Counted from the first letter of the stretch, positions 11,463 through 25,559 are shown. The stretch: DNA of 64,000 nucleotides from Agapetus fuscipes (GCA_951799405.1 OX637332.1:17799001-17863000); one strand, 5' to 3'. Notes: generated by a model not told the origin, from the letters alone. Made by a program: numbers and translations.

Positions 11463-13418
11463 GGCTCAGTTTCCACAAAATTATATCTGTGCCTCCTGTG
11501 AAAAGTGATACAACTCGAGTTATACCCTTTTTGAGATTTTTACATAGAAATAATCAGAAAAAAATTAGCGATTTTTTGGTCTTACTCACATTCTTCTATC
11601 TGCTATAGTTTAGGAAATATAACTGGCAGGATTTAGGCAAAAAAACGTGAAAAGTGATATAAGTCAAGTTGTATCCCTTTTAGTAATTGATCCACACATT
11701 GTTTTTTACAAATCTATCGTGAATATTGATACATCTCGACTTATATCACTTTACACCAATTTTTGACTGGAATTTTAGCCAAGTTATACGATTCAGGTAA
11801 ATTATGAAAATACTACTATTTTAAGTACAATAATTGTGTCTTTGGGGTAGTATTTTTATAATTAGTTTGAGCAACATTCTGCCTGGACCATTATCTTATG
11901 AGTTATTAAATTTAAAAAATATTAAGCTTTTTGTGTATCACTTTACTCAAAGACAACTTATAGGTGCAATATAATATAACTCGACTTGTATCATTTATCA
12001 CGTAATAAATGATACAAGTACAGGCAAAAAAAAGGTACAACTGACAGAGTTTAATCAATTATTTGTAAACTATAATAGTAACCATAAAAATTAGAATGCA
12101 CAGTGAAAGTGAATGTTTTTATCTACAAAATAAGGTACTTATGTGTAACCTAGCCCACTTAGTTCATGAATTAGAATTTTTTAAATCTTGTTTTTGCTCT
12201 CCTGTAAAATGATGATTTTTGAGTTGTATCACTTTTCACAATGTTTTGAATAATTATCGATAGTGACGTCAGATAACGATTTTAGTGGCAACAATCGATT
12301 TCCCCGTCTCCACACACATTTGAACAAATATAATTTTTGAACAATACAGAATATTTTTCTTCCATTGAAATTTAGCTTTTGTGGTTTATTCAAACATCGA
12401 ATGGGATTAAAATAATTTAATTCAGTTAATTTAATATGTGTTAAGGTAAACCATTCAAATATAATTGTGCGGCAGTAAAAAAAAAATCATATAGATAATT
12501 TGAAATATATCATCGTGTTGTACAAACTGACAGAATATTATATTTTTATTTGTGGAGATATATTACTGTTTATCACACAAAATCATTTTAGTAAGTACAT
12601 TTTTTTACATCAAAAATATTTTTATGTTACAGAATGCAATATTGCAAGTGTAATAATGAAGTCCACGCATTTTAAGAAAACATTTACGTTGTTATATCTC
12701 GCGGGCAGGTTGCTAAAATGAAATCTAACTACTTACTAACATGGAACTGTAAAGCTTGCGCGCCGAGAAAATTGCAAATTTGGAACATTCGTGGAAAATT
12801 CGTTTCCGATCATTTGTTATTGATAAAACACATTGTGTCAATATATTTTGGCATTTATTTGCCGAGACCAAAATAAATTTAGAAGTTCCCTTACGACTTA
12901 AATTATTTGCGATATTTAAAAATAGTTGCTAAAAATGTTTCTTCCGTGAAAAATTTCACGGAATTATTTCATAATTTTAAACGTTGCGTTGTGAAGAAGA
13001 AAAAAAACTGTCGTGAAAGCAAAATTGAATGTTTTTAATTCAAAAGTAAAAGAAAACAATTTAATTATTACTTCCTTTCTCTTTTTAAGGGGTAATTTTC
13101 AAACAATTATTTCATGTGTTCCAAAACGTTTTTTACTAGGTATACAAGAAAAATAAAGGTTTTCAAGTTTTAATTTACCAAAAATTTTCGAAATACCAAA
13201 AATTTCAAGTCCATAGCTGTCTTAGACTTTTCAGACATTTGATATTCAAACTGAATATGTCTGACAACTCAGTTCGACCAACATTCAGAAATCAGCGCAT
13301 AATATAAAAATAATTGTAATATCAATATTACCAACATCTGTCACCGCGGAGCGGCCACCTTGCTCTGACGTCACTATCGATAATTATTCAAAAAATATTT
13401 TTGTGTGGAGACTGAGCC
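11463..13418. mobile_element. Inverted-repeat element with DRE/CRE-like internal repeats
   Basis: Outer ends GGCTCAGTTTCCACAAAA and TTTTGTGTGGAGACTGAGCC are imperfect inverted copies. Inside, a perfect 29-bp inverted pair (12244-12272 and 13365-13393) contains TATCGATA and TGACGTCA. The left 0.8 kb has seven degenerate copies of a tgatacaactcgagttatac type palindrome. No transposase frame is visible. Confidence 0.55.
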
Positions 13419-13671
13419 AAAGTAAATATTACATGACTTTGTTAATAACAGTAGATAATATTCAATGTAGGTTCTTGCAATAAGCCATAGAGACACTCAA
13501 AGCTTTTGTAATGCGTTATTAAAACACTTAATAACTATGTTTTAAGGGTTTGGTGGCATTTAAAATGCTATTGAAAATAATTGTCACGTATTACAAAAAA
13601 TAATGTTTCAAAACGTTAAAAAGGCTTTTTATACCTGAAACTCTACGATCTTTATCATGTTGAATCGAGAG

Positions 13672-13829
13672 CAACGGTTTCCAAACTTTATGCTACCATG
13701 CCTCCATAAAATACTTTTTCGCGCCTCCCTCTCTACGTGTACACTAATACTACATGTATACTAATACTACTATAGACACGGTTTTGGCGCCTCCCCTGGG
13801 AGCCGCGCCCCTCAGTTTGGAATCCGCTG
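13672..13829. mobile_element. Small hAT MITE
   Basis: Ends CAACGGTTTCCAAACT / AGTTTGGAATCCGCTG pair with two mismatches. Flanks ATCGAGAG and ATCAAGGG agree at six of eight bases, an aged 8-bp duplication. Inside is a tandem tactaatac motif. Confidence 0.72.
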
Positions 13830-14983
13830 ATCAAGGGCAAGGACTTAATATAAAGTTATTTATTTAGGATTTCACGTTTTTACTGACTGAGAAATGATGT
13901 TGTTTCAATGAAATGAAATTCTTATGACTAGATCTGATACTAACATTTTGGAAATTTATTTCCTAATTAAAATTATAGGCAAAGACTGCCTGCGTTCTGT
14001 CCAGTATAATAATATTTTTGCTTTAAAATCTGAATACCATATTATTTATAGCAGTCATACACAATGTAAAGCACAGTCAAAAATTGTTTATTTTAAAAAC
14101 AAACATTAAAGCTTATTTATAGAACTATGACCTTACTTTTTAATCTGCTAGGTTTATCTTTTATTTTGGAAAATGGAAACAATTTATAAAGAATGAATTT
14201 TATGCAAATAAAATAATTAGTTGGAATCTTTTAACTTTATACTAAGTCCAAATACATATGTTCTAAACATGAAACAAATAAAAATACGATAAAAAAACGA
14301 AACAAGTTGAAAAAAAATTGAAATCAAATATTTTTAGCTGCTAAACATACATACATAGATAGGGAAATTTGAAATTTTCAAATAAAAAAATGTAACTTAA
14401 TTGATGTTGAAGCTTACAAGCTACTTTAGCCATAACAAATATTAAAATTGAATACGTAATGTAAGGATACATATCGTTTATTTATGATTTCCTTTCCCTT
14501 TATTTGTTACACATTTCTCATCAACGCATAATAATGCATTTTGCGGGTTCGTCAATTTTAATTTAGACCTTGGTTTATGTTACTACAAATAATGTTGTTT
14601 ATCTATAAGAAAATATTTTTTTTGAAAAGTTTTCCTTTTTTTCATTAAAGTAGTTTGTGTTTGAAAGTTTATTTTCATTAGACTCTTCCTTTTGAATGAT
14701 TTTATTATTAAAAAATACCTTTCTTACTGCTCATCCAATAATGAAGTTCATATCAGTTTTTTGATAGTAGGTAATTTTTTCTATACATAATTTGAGCTTC
14801 AAAACAAGGTCTAAAGTAAAATTCGAGTACTCATTTAGCACGACAATCACGTGTAGTTAGATGATTTCAAAATTATTGTCGACCACAAACTGAGCTTGTT
14901 GATCACTTTTTGTTGTTTTTCATTTAATTATCTTACCACGAAGCTACTCAAAGAAATCCTATTTAAATCCTATTAGTTCACAG

Positions 14984-15004
14984 CACGGGTCAGATTATGA
15001 TTAG
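14984..15004 (+). CDS. Candidate terminal coding exon (HGSDYD-stop)
   Basis: The acceptor ctattagttcacag is followed by CAC GGG TCA GAT TAT GAT TAG. The exon could splice in phase 0 to the exon ending at 9046. The roughly 550 bases after it are visibly less AT-rich than their surroundings, and an AATAAA stands at 15705-15710. A second acceptor-like site at 15378 (tcatttgcag|TACCAG) would give YQLFSGRT-stop instead. There is no homology to support either. Confidence 0.25.
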   Translation, partial: HGSDYD

Positions 15005-18000
15005 ACGACACTTTTATAAGCACGTAGAACACCTGAACACAAACATTGTATCTTCTTACAAATGCTATTACATGCGCAGTCTACAAGCATACTCTCGAAA
15101 TGAGATTTTCGGGCGAAGTCACGTAGTACACTTGAGTAAGTGATCACGCGAGATGACATGCACTGGAGTGTAGATCTGTCTTGGGAGCATAATGATATGG
15201 GCACTGTTAGACACCGGTACAGTAAAGGACCCACTCGCGCAGCCTGGCTTTCTTGTTCAAAGTAGAAGTAGTGTATAGACGTAGTGTAGAGTAGAGGAAT
15301 GAGATACTTAAACAATTCTTCCTGCTCAAGTGAGTAGACAGTAATTTGTAATCTAACCACGTTTATTGTCATTTGCAGTACCAGCTGTTTTCCGGCCGTA
15401 CATAAGATGTATAAAGACTTTTTTGATTGTGTCATGGCCCTCAACAATGTTTATCACTGCGATCTAAGGATAACATTACAGCTATGTAGTGAAATACTGC
15501 GCCACGTTGTAGCTCGTAGAAGGTGATGCAGAGAGGGCGTAGAATACCTATTATATTATACTAGTAATTTGTGTTTGCATTGCTCTATCAATTTTGCGGC
15601 CAAAACCATTGTATGTAAATATAATTCAATTAAAGCTACGTTTGATCGGAAACATGGTAATATATTAGTATGGATATTTGTTATGTATTTACCTCTTGTG
15701 AAGAAATAAAAGTGAAAGCGCTGGTTTTGGTGTTAGATAGTTAAATGTTCATGATGTAATATTATTGAATTAAGAGGTATTTTCTCACTTCCTCTATTGT
15801 CGCCTTGTGTATTTACCCTTGACAATCTCAATCCAATTGATCTCTATTTTTATTCCAAAAGTATCTACTCATTAAATGACTGTTGTATTTTAGAATAAAT
15901 ACTACTACCGTTGATATTGAGAATTATGACTAATTATGAAAGCATTTAAAAAATACACTTGTTCATCTTTTTGAATGTTTCTATATAACTATAAAGTGTA
16001 AATCTAATCATGTATTTACGATGACATGCCTTCATTTTCTTTCAATGAAAATGTGACTTTGTATTTATTCTATGAAAATAATTGTAAATGTAAGGAAATA
16101 AAATGTGTAAGAACTATGCAGCAGTGAGGTTGGTATTTGTCATTGTGAAATCACTTGTAGATACTACTCAACATACTTTTTGATGGAATCTTTTATCAGA
16201 ATGTAGAGAAAAATGACTAAGTTATCAAAGTGGATCTGATTAATTATATTTGACGATTGTTCAAAAGTAGGTATATACATTTTACAATATATTGATGTTT
16301 ACAATTATTATTAAGACCTCATTGCCATAAACCACAATCATATATATTTTGGATAAGCTCCCAGTCTTATGTTGTAGGTACGTACTACTTATGAAAGTGG
16401 ATACTTTTTGAAATATATTTCATTATAAATAATTATTGTTCATGTAAATGTACTTCCTAAAATTTCAAGATCAACATGAGAAATCATAAGTTCTCTCATA
16501 AGATATTTCAAAATACTTTGAAAATAAATCGTAAAGTATAAGATTTCATGTAAATAGGATTAATCTTTGTGATTTTAGTACAGCATTGCTATGCAAAAAG
16601 ACTAAATGATTGAAGATATGCGTGATGTGGATAAAAGAGAATATTTCGACTGAAAATAATTTTCTAAGAATCTTTAAATAGTAGTTGAAATTAAATATAT
16701 CTTATAACACATTATATTTATTGATATTTCGTACATTGAAAAAATCTTCTTTCATACTTTTATTCCGATGCAAAAAATACATTAAAAAAACTCTAACTTC
16801 CATCTTGTATTTTAATGTGTATTTTTTCCTGTATATTTACTTATTCTGAATCACTTGATTTATTTATAAATGGATAGCTATAATATCTTTAGATTTATTT
16901 ACATTTGTAAGAAAAAAATGTGAAAAACTGTTACCTACTTCGTATTAATTGCTATGTCAATCACTCTAAAACTGATTTATATACCTACTTATTATCTAAA
17001 TATTCACTTTATTGAAATAATTATTATTCACATCTCTTTGTGATTATGGGCTTTAAATTTTAAATAAATGTTATAATAAGCATTACAGGGTGTTTGATCT
17101 GTAGTGCGTTCTAGCTACAGAAAACGTATCACGATGAGTTGATGAAAAAAGATACAAACAGTGAGAGTTTCAATCCTTTTATTATAATAAACATCCATAT
17201 TTCGTAGTGAATTTTCAATGTGTAAAAATAATTTCTTCATAATAAGCTATTTTACATGATATTTTCGTAACTATTACACAATATAAGATCAATATTAAAT
17301 TGCAATTGTACATTGCATGTATAAATTAGTGAAAAGTACGTTTTTTATGTTAAAAAAAACACTTTGTTAGAATACGCTAATATTAAAATAGTCCTTATAA
17401 AAAGATAATCTTTTTCGTCAAACAATCCTATTAAAAAAATCTTCAATTAAATTGACGTATAAACTTTAGGAAATAAAATATATAAGTAAATGTAAATATA
17501 TTTTTTTTTTTTATTTAATGTATAGGTAATAATAGTAAATCAATAAAGTAAAGATAATTTGGTTTGGTATTTGGATCTTGAAACGGCGATAAATTAATGA
17601 TTAAAAGGACAAAATACTGAATTTTCTTAACTTCCACTTTTGTAAAAATATTTCTTTAATTTAACAAACTGGTCAGTTGCCCAGAACTAAAATTGATAAG
17701 TTATATATTTTTTTCCAATAAAATAATAATAATGCGGTTTCACTAACACACTCATGACCAATGTCCATAAACCTTCGTGTCTAAAAATATTTAAGATTGT
17801 TTAATTATTATTCACCCCTTTATTTCTTACTCGACATACAGTTAGTTCTTTCATAACAGATACAACTTTCATTATTTTACAGTAAATTTTTGTTAAATAA
17901 GAAAACCTGCTCTTGTTCCTTAACTCCCATTTTGACTTCAAACGGTTGTATCGTTGCACCATAAGCAACATCGTTTCTATCATTGATTTACGTTCACCTC

Positions 18001-18300
18001 ATTTGATTCAAGACGCTTTTTTCTCTAAATTATCAGTAAATGAATTAAAAACACTTATAATTTATTATTTTTGTCACACATCTTGTAAAGTATACATTTA
18101 AAGAATAATCACACTGATTTCCCGAGTGAAATAAGGTATTCCAGTAATGCAAAAGACACGATTCCAATAATTGGCCGTGTTGTACCTCTGTTGAACCCTG
18201 AGCCTATTTACTGCACCGATCTGTAAATACATGAAATTGACTCACCTACCCATTACTTTCATAACTCTTTGCATTTGAAGCCCAGAGATATGTGTACTTA
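15005..18300 (+). other. Repeat-poor region, possible long 3' UTR
   Basis: I find no copy of any repeat family of this window here, which is unusual for this locus. AATAAA hexamers occur at 15705 and near 16098. The Pumilio-type octamer TGTAAATA occurs at 15614, 16549, 17491 and 18222. A 148-codon minus-strand frame at 15001-15447 has no recognisable domain. Whether this is a 3' UTR of the plus-strand gene is inference. Confidence 0.25.
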
Positions 18301-19267
18301 TGAAAAAGTGTCGGAAAATATAAAATCAAAAAGGTAATCAATAATCATTCTTAAGAATAATTTCCTTTGAAAAGAATCAAAACCACATGGACGTAAAAGA
18401 ATAATATGTTTTACAGCATAGAAAATTCTTGAGGAAATACCTCTATCCTTCCATTGGAATGCATGAAATAAATAAAAAATGCGTTTATCATTATTCATCC
18501 CTAAAAATAAATATACACATCTAGCGATATGTTTTTACATTTAAATTATTTTTAATTATTTTGTCTTTAAATTGAACATTGTATAAATGAAAATATAAAA
18601 AATCACACTTTCGCACATTTACTGTAGATAGTTTATTCCTGTAGGTAGATGATAATAATAAATTATATCAATGAATTCGTCCATTTATTTCGTTAATAAT
18701 TATGAAAATGAATAAACCCAATTGTGATGAAAATAAAGGTGACATGTTAAGTAAATTTATTATATTTAAATATATAATAAAAACATAAAATTTAAACCCA
18801 AAATACAGATTTCACGGATGAGAAAAAGGCGCTACAACGCGCTCTTGACGGACACGTCAGTCGGAAGAAAGCGTTGTAAGAATATAAACTTGTCAATGAA
18901 TTAAGTCTTTTAGACATGCATAAAAAAACTTCAGATTTTAATCAATTTTTTTTTTCAAGCTACGAAAGAAAAATCTATACCTGCCCAAAAAAGGGCGAAG
19001 AAATATATTGAATGAAAATTATTGTATTCTAAAATAAATAATCTGTTTTATATCCTATATTTGTACTAAAACCATACCCACAAATACCTTCATAAAGTAC
19101 CTGCATATTAGAATGAAACTATTAATATATATTTATATTTTTTCTATAAATAAAACGTGCTTTCAACTCAACGGTTTAAATAATCATTAATGCACGCACA
19201 TAGCAAATACTTTTATAAAAAACATTTTAACTTGTCGCTGTCAACCTTCATATTATTATGTAATAAT

Positions 19268-19434
19268 AATAAAATCTATAATCTAAGTTGCAAGGATATA
19301 TTCATTTAAAGCTCTCAGATGTATGCCCACAAACAAACACGTGTAGTTCGCGCTTACAAATGCTGATTGTGTACTTACAAATAAAATCCAAACTCAAATG
19401 AACATAAGCCCTGCAACTCCTGCCGACATTCCCT
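19268..19434 (-). mobile_element. Truncated LINE 3' module, TATAATC type
   Basis: Matches the module from ctataatctaagttgcaagg and stops at gccgacattccct. Confidence 0.82.
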
Positions 19435-19899
19435 TTTAACATTCCCTATGAACCTTGTTGGAAAATCTTTTTGAACTTCATAACGAACCTTTTGGTATTT
19501 ATAGTATTTGGTATCACTGGTTGTGGAGCTGAACTTCAGCGAAGTGAGTTTCTATTTGATTGATACATACATATTCTGCATGTGTGCACGTATCTGGATA
19601 ACACAATGTAAACCGTGGCAAATTACAAATTTCGATGAATAAATTTCAATGATTTGTGAAATGTTATTCAGTACCTCATTTACCTTTTCAAAATGTCTAC
19701 AAGCTTTGAAAATGAGTTAAAAATAGAAAAATGTAGTAAGTATAAATTTGAACACTTATGATAATAGTAAATGAATGAGTCCCTCATAAAATTAATGCGC
19801 ACATACTGGAAAAAAACATTCATTGATTTGACCTGTACGGTAGTTTAAAATTCTTTAAAATACTCTCCTCTCTTATCAATAAACTTGAAAATAGTTTTA

Positions 19900-20070
19900 A
19901 CATGCTTTTAGATGTTTTACACGGTCTCCCAAAAATTTCATTCAGTTTTTTAATAAGTCAGCGAAACAGAAAAATTCACAACAAGCCAAGTCGGTACTGT
20001 AAGGCAAATTGAGCGGATCACCAAGGTGCTAATTCGGGCTAGAAATTACAAAACTCGAAGGTGCTTTCGA
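19900..20070 (-). pseudogene. Decayed mariner/Tc1-like transposase fragment
   Basis: On minus, about 20013-19957 reads LPYSTDLACCEFFCF, close to the PYSPDLAPCDFFLF box with its catalytic Asp. LKN, stop and MKFLGDRVKH follow, as in the LK..LRG.RF block. Stops are frequent and no ends were found. Confidence 0.5.
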
Positions 20071-20409
20071 TGCCCTATCAGCAACTTTGGCACTAGCTTC
20101 ACGCAGATCTTGAACAGGTGTAGATCTTATGCCACTATCCCATGTACCGATAATGTGGATTTGTAAAATGTGTATTTTGTTGGATGTTCAATCGAAGGTC
20201 ACTACTTTACGCATACGATCCACGTTTTCGTCGGTTTTTGAGTTCGTTAGTGATCTCTTCACGGACCTTCTTTAGCGCCTGTGATCTTGAAATGCAATCC
20301 TCCTTAAAGGCTTCTTCAAGCAAAGTATTTTTTTTAACGGATGTGGTGATAGAAATGGTAGAAAGAAAACAATATTCGAGTAATTAAATGAAACGCAATT
20401 CTCAAATGG

Positions 20410-23060
20410 AACATACCTACTCGTAAATTTTCCGCTTTTTGTAACTTTCAATGCTTGACAGTTATCAATAAAAACGTAATTTCTCGAAAATATAAGGTAC
20501 CCATTAGTTTTGCCTGAAACACTAATACCTGATTATAATCAATGACAAATTTGGATAAAATAAATGTATATTAGATTACGTTCGAACAGTTTATTCAATG
20601 TTAAGTTTTCATGTCTGCCTCAGATTAATTATTTTTCGAAATGGCATAGCACAAAATATGAATCTTGTAGATATATAATACTATATCAAGTGAACATCAA
20701 GGAATACGCTGAGGTTGTGTTTTTATAAAAATAAATATCGCTTATTTATATATTATCATAGCCTTAATACCTCTCTTTTACAAAAAAAAAAACATAAATG
20801 CAAATCAAAATATATTTATTTAAAAATATTTTTGTGTGAAATGAAATTTTTATAATATGTAGAATATTTAAAATGTACCTACAAAGTAGGCTTTTATTCA
20901 GATATTTATTTTTGTAGTATCCGCGATATATTTCTACAAACTTTTACATCCGTAGAAAACTTTATTTTCAGTATATCTGTACAAAAGTCTAGAAATTAAA
21001 AAAGTATTTTTGTACACCCATTTTGTTCCAAACCGCGTTCCATTGAATAAAATCATTCGTAAAATTTATGTAAGAACCCAAAAAAATAATTTCATTATTG
21101 TTTTTACAATATACCTATTCTTTCCAGTACTTGTTTTCTTTAAAAAAGATTATTGCTAAGAACAGATTCTGTGATTTTGTATTACTTAATTAATCAATTC
21201 ATACTTTTTCATTTTGCCATTGATACTCACTTAACTATGTAAATCATCTTACCTTCAACTCAAAATAACGTAAAGGAAGTAAAGTTGACATTCTTATTTG
21301 TGACATTGTCGAATCTATAGTGAATCAAATATTCCTGATTGTATTTATGATTTATCTACAATGAAAGCGAAATTGAATGTTTGAATGGATATTAATAATC
21401 CATGTTATATGGATAATTAAAATAATTACTTTAAGTGGATAATGTATGTACTAAGTAAATCAAATATTAAAAAAATCAATGTTCATGTTACAATGTACCT
21501 TTAGGTTAGTAGCAATGGTAAATTAATTTTGTTTTATTATGATTTGTTGTACAAATTATTATCGAATTTCGCTATTTCTTAAATGTTAAAACAAAAAGTG
21601 AATTTATCTTTAGAGTCGAATCATTTAATTTTTTTAATTCAATCATTATAAATCAAATAATATAGAATCTACATGAAATGTTTTAGATAATAATAGTTAA
21701 TGTGTAAGGTTTCTCAGAATCTAATATTAAAAACTTTTTCTAATAAGCTATTTCTACCAGTTTCATCAAATATTACGCAATTATGTAAAACTGACCAGAA
21801 AAAAACTCGTTATGAATGAGATTATGTGTTTTAAAGATGAAATAAGACTCCCTAGAATTTTGCATACATAATTGACTTGCATAATTTGAAGAATCGATTT
21901 TTTTTATGAACTAGTATTTATTTTGTCGATTTGAAGTTCAAAAATGCCAATTTATCATTGTAATTGCGTAGTGAAGAAATAATCTGAGGAGCAAGAAATT
22001 ACTATACTTTCACATAAAATTAAAATGTTTAAAATTTGGTCCATACTATATAATTGAATGGCAATCAAAAAAAGTATTTTGTTACTCCTATGTTTTGGAT
22101 TTTGACAGTAAAATTGGATGAAAATTTCCATTTCTACAGTTTTGTGAAAAATCATTTAGTGTGAACAATCTAATCACCTTCTTTGTATTACATACTATTG
22201 TGGTGTATGATTTGTATGATACTTATCGTCAGTACCTACATATAACCAGTAACTGCATATCTGTAGGAAAAATCTTTGATGTTTTAAAGGAATATTGACT
22301 GTGACTTTAAATAGGTAACAATAATTTCAAATTGGTGTTAAATGAAAAAAATGTTCACTTATTACCTACATACCCTAAATGAAAATGTTCCCCGTTTAAA
22401 TTTAAAATGTACACTCTGGAAAACCTTACAATGGTTATAATTGTTCTTAATGAATAACTGTGAGTTGAAAGATAATTCAAAGAAAACTGAAATTCAAATA
22501 AAATCAACTGTGTAATTATTTATCCAGCATCCAAAAATAACCTTTTTATCCTTTAATTTTCTTCCCGCATCACAATTTCCATTCAATAATTTATTTTTAA
22601 AATTCAATGAAATGAGTGCTATTTATTTTTAGTTTTATTATATTAAACTACATAAAAATTTGCTTGCACAGTGACATCTGTTACCTCAGGATCAAAGCTT
22701 TTATACAACCAGCTGCGACGCAAACCAGCGCAACAAACATATTATTATCAAACCTTGTAGGAAAATTATTATTGGTTTTCACGGTCGACTATAGATGCTG
22801 GCTATTCTTATTTGGGGTCTTGACCGTGGTGAGTCCTTTGTCCGTAGAAACTAACATTTCACCCATTTTTTATTCGTAAATTTTAACGTTACATTAGCGC
22901 CTACAGACAAAACGGTAGACCGTAGTCAGACCTAGTGAAAAACCATGCAAGAACTGTTAATCACTAATTTATATTGTCACTTAGGTATACTATATTCTAT
23001 CAAAGCTGTCATACAAACCAGTTACCATAATATTCACACATATTTCTTCCAATCTTTAAT
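20410..23060. other. AT-rich, no repeat family or gene recognised
   Basis: Short frames only (for example 22616-22879). None has splice sites or GC-rich third positions to support coding. Confidence 0.5.
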
Positions 23061-23068
23061 CTATCTAT

Positions 23069-23300
23069 AATATCTAAATCTAAATCTAAATCTAAGCTGC
23101 AAAGATATGCATTATTTGAGATTCATATTAACATGCACACATGCCGCATGTGAACCTACAATATAAAAAAACACAATCTCAAATGAAGATACGCCCTGCA
23201 ACTCTTGCCGACCTTCCCTGAAACAGGGGTGACATTGGCAAAGTGAACCATTTTTTACAGTATGGGTGGTCAACCTCATACCAACCTATCAGTCAAGGAA
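23069..23300 (-). mobile_element. LINE 3' module, AAATCT tail
   Basis: Complete module from the tail to tatcagtcaagg, with an internal deletion of about 37 bp (attcatattaacatgcacac). It is followed 20 bp later by another copy in the same orientation. Confidence 0.84.
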
Positions 23301-23318
23301 TACTATGTACTATATAAT

Positions 23319-23745
23319 ATAATAATCTATAATGTAAGTTGCAAGGATATATTCATTTAAAGTTCTCAAATGCATGCACACAAACAAACACGTGTAGTTC
23401 GCGCTTACAAATGCTGAATTTTTACTTACAAATAAAATCCAAACCTCAAATGAACATAAGCCCTACAACTTTTGCCGACCTTCCCTGACACAGGGGTGAC
23501 ATTGGTGAAGTTTTATTTTTAAATATTTTCTCTCTATGGTTTTTTTTTTAATTTTGTATAATCTCTTGTAATACTCTTCTCCTTCGTTTAATTTAAATTG
23601 TTTTTATACGTGAGGACCTCTTATTGGCTTCTTGTGTCTACTGTTGCTTTTAATCCTGTTTTTTAACGCTGTTGGTCTTCCTAATAAATAAATAAAAAAA
23701 AGTGAACCATTTTATACAGGATGGGTGGTCACTGGTCAGCCTCCA
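23319..23745 (-). mobile_element. LINE 3' module, TATAATC type, interrupted
   Basis: The module is split at the position of gcaaagtgaacc by the insertion described at 23516-23700 and then resumes with agtgaaccattttatacagg. Confidence 0.82.
23516..23700 (+). mobile_element. Nested A-tailed retroposon end
   Basis: About 185 bp interrupt the LINE module. The insert ends in cttcctaataaataaataaa plus an A run. The module bases around the junction (aag) are repeated, as expected for a short target duplication. It is probably a 5'-truncated LINE of another family. Confidence 0.6.
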
Positions 23746-24344
23746 ATATCAACTCCGTTAAATAATAATTTGTTACTACAAAGACCCTTTTCAAGTCTAA
23801 ATGGCATGTTGGTAAATTCCCTGAATAAATAAATTAGCTTATTTTTTTCATTTATTTTTTATTTTACAAATTTAATCACAATAGCAGTGCTTATCGACGG
23901 TATTAATAATAATTATAAGATTCTCATAAATTCAATATTAACAAGGTACATAGGTACATAAGCTAACATTATTTTTTACAAACATTTTCCTAAATTAAAA
24001 GTACTGTTTTATATTAGTTAACTATTAAAAATCATTGGACAAAACATGTGTGTTTAATAGTTTTCTGCTTAAAAATTGCAAAAAAAAGTTAATCGATAAC
24101 AATGGTACATTTTATTTTTAAAAATTTGACTTGAATTAAGTTCTTAAATAAAATAAAACTTTGTCCAAATTTCTTTTGATCAAAACCTTTTTTTTTTAAA
24201 TAAGTTTATCTTAAATTCTAGGAAACACTTTTGAGTTGATTTTTTTTGTTACGAGCATACAAACTTTATTTTCTCGTACGAGGTTATGACGCAAGTAGAT
24301 AGATAAACTTATCCTCAAGCTGTACCAATTTGCGAGTACTTGAC

Positions 24345-24890
24345 AGTAGACACGAATAAGCAGTATAATTGGTAAAGCGCTTGCATTCAATACCACCTGA
24401 GGGCTAGAGTATATTCCGCAATATGGGAGACAGAAATGGTTTTTCGTTTCGGGGTTGATTTTAAACCCGATATAAAATACATAGGTACCAGGGGCATGCA
24501 TCCCATAAAGGCACATGCGCCTAATAGGTAGGCAATATATGGTGAACAACCAATCAAGCTTGATATTCAGATTTAAAATTCAAAATTGAAGTTTGATTGG
24601 AGCCATTGTTAGCACTTCAGTCAATTTCAAATGAGTTATTTTAAAGGAATGAGAGAAAATATTTCCTCTAAAATGTATTTGCCTATACCCTATGCACGCG
24701 CCTGATAGGTACCACAAGTTTTACTCAGCCTTTATAAGAAATGTCAACGTGCCTTCTCGGGGAAAGGACACCCCCCCACATTTAGAGAGCAGGCTCAAGC
24801 CGGCCCCTTAGGTGTAAAAATAAATGTCCCACTTGCCATATGCGACTACTTCGGTGACAACGTGACGGAAAGTTGCGTTCCGTGTTAAAA
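24345..24890 (+). mobile_element. SINE unit 2 split by other sequence
   Basis: Head fragment taattggtaaagcgcttgca at 24364. The 3' body resumes about 24718 (ttactcagcctttataagaa .. gccatatgcgactacttcgg). Confidence 0.55.
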
Positions 24891-25400
24891 ATAAATAAAA
24901 AAATATGTAAATAAATGAAGTATCTGCGTATCGATATACTTAACAACTTTTGTTTTTACGTTAGGCAACAAAAAAATATGTTTTTATAATATTTAAAATA
25001 ATGTGTATGAAATTAAGCAACACCTCAGATGTAATATTAAGTAAGAATTAATTACAATTAGTTTACTTTACATTTTTGTTTCTAACCTTCATAATTTTAC
25101 TTGTATAAAATTTATTATAAGTATGATTGCTAATATTTAGCAATCATCGATTCCTTGACTTATATGTTGGTATGAGCAAACACCCTGCAACTCTTTGCTG
25201 ACTTTCCCTAAAACAGAGGTATGTTCAGGAACCTAAAAGTTATGACTCTGGATGAGACGAAAGAAGTACCTATGCAAGAACATGTAATATGCCCCTGCAA
25301 TTTTGGAGACTTGGCTGGCTTTTAAATTTTAGACGTTCACTTTTATTATTGGATCGTATTTTACAGATTTTTTGTTATAAAGTTAAACATTTATTATGAA

Positions 25401-25545
25401 TTGGTTCCTTGACTTATAGGTTGCTATAAAGCTCAACACTCAAACTGTAAAAAATGTTCACTTATTCAATGCCTCTTTTGTACCATAGAAGGGTAGCAAG
25501 AGTTGCAGGGCTAATGCCACTTTAAGATTTGATTTTATTTTTAAT
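25401..25545 (+). mobile_element. Degenerate LINE 3' module
   Basis: It begins ggttccttgacttataggtt and is recognisable through actgtaaaaaatgttcactt, with internal deletions. A 28-bp piece of the same 5' edge is at 25149-25176. Confidence 0.65.
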
Positions 25546-25559
25546 TTGGTTAGCACATA

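Noticed and set aside
15001..15447. 148-codon minus-strand frame
   Set aside because: No domain, no splice logic and ordinary codon use. It overlaps the candidate plus-strand 3' region.
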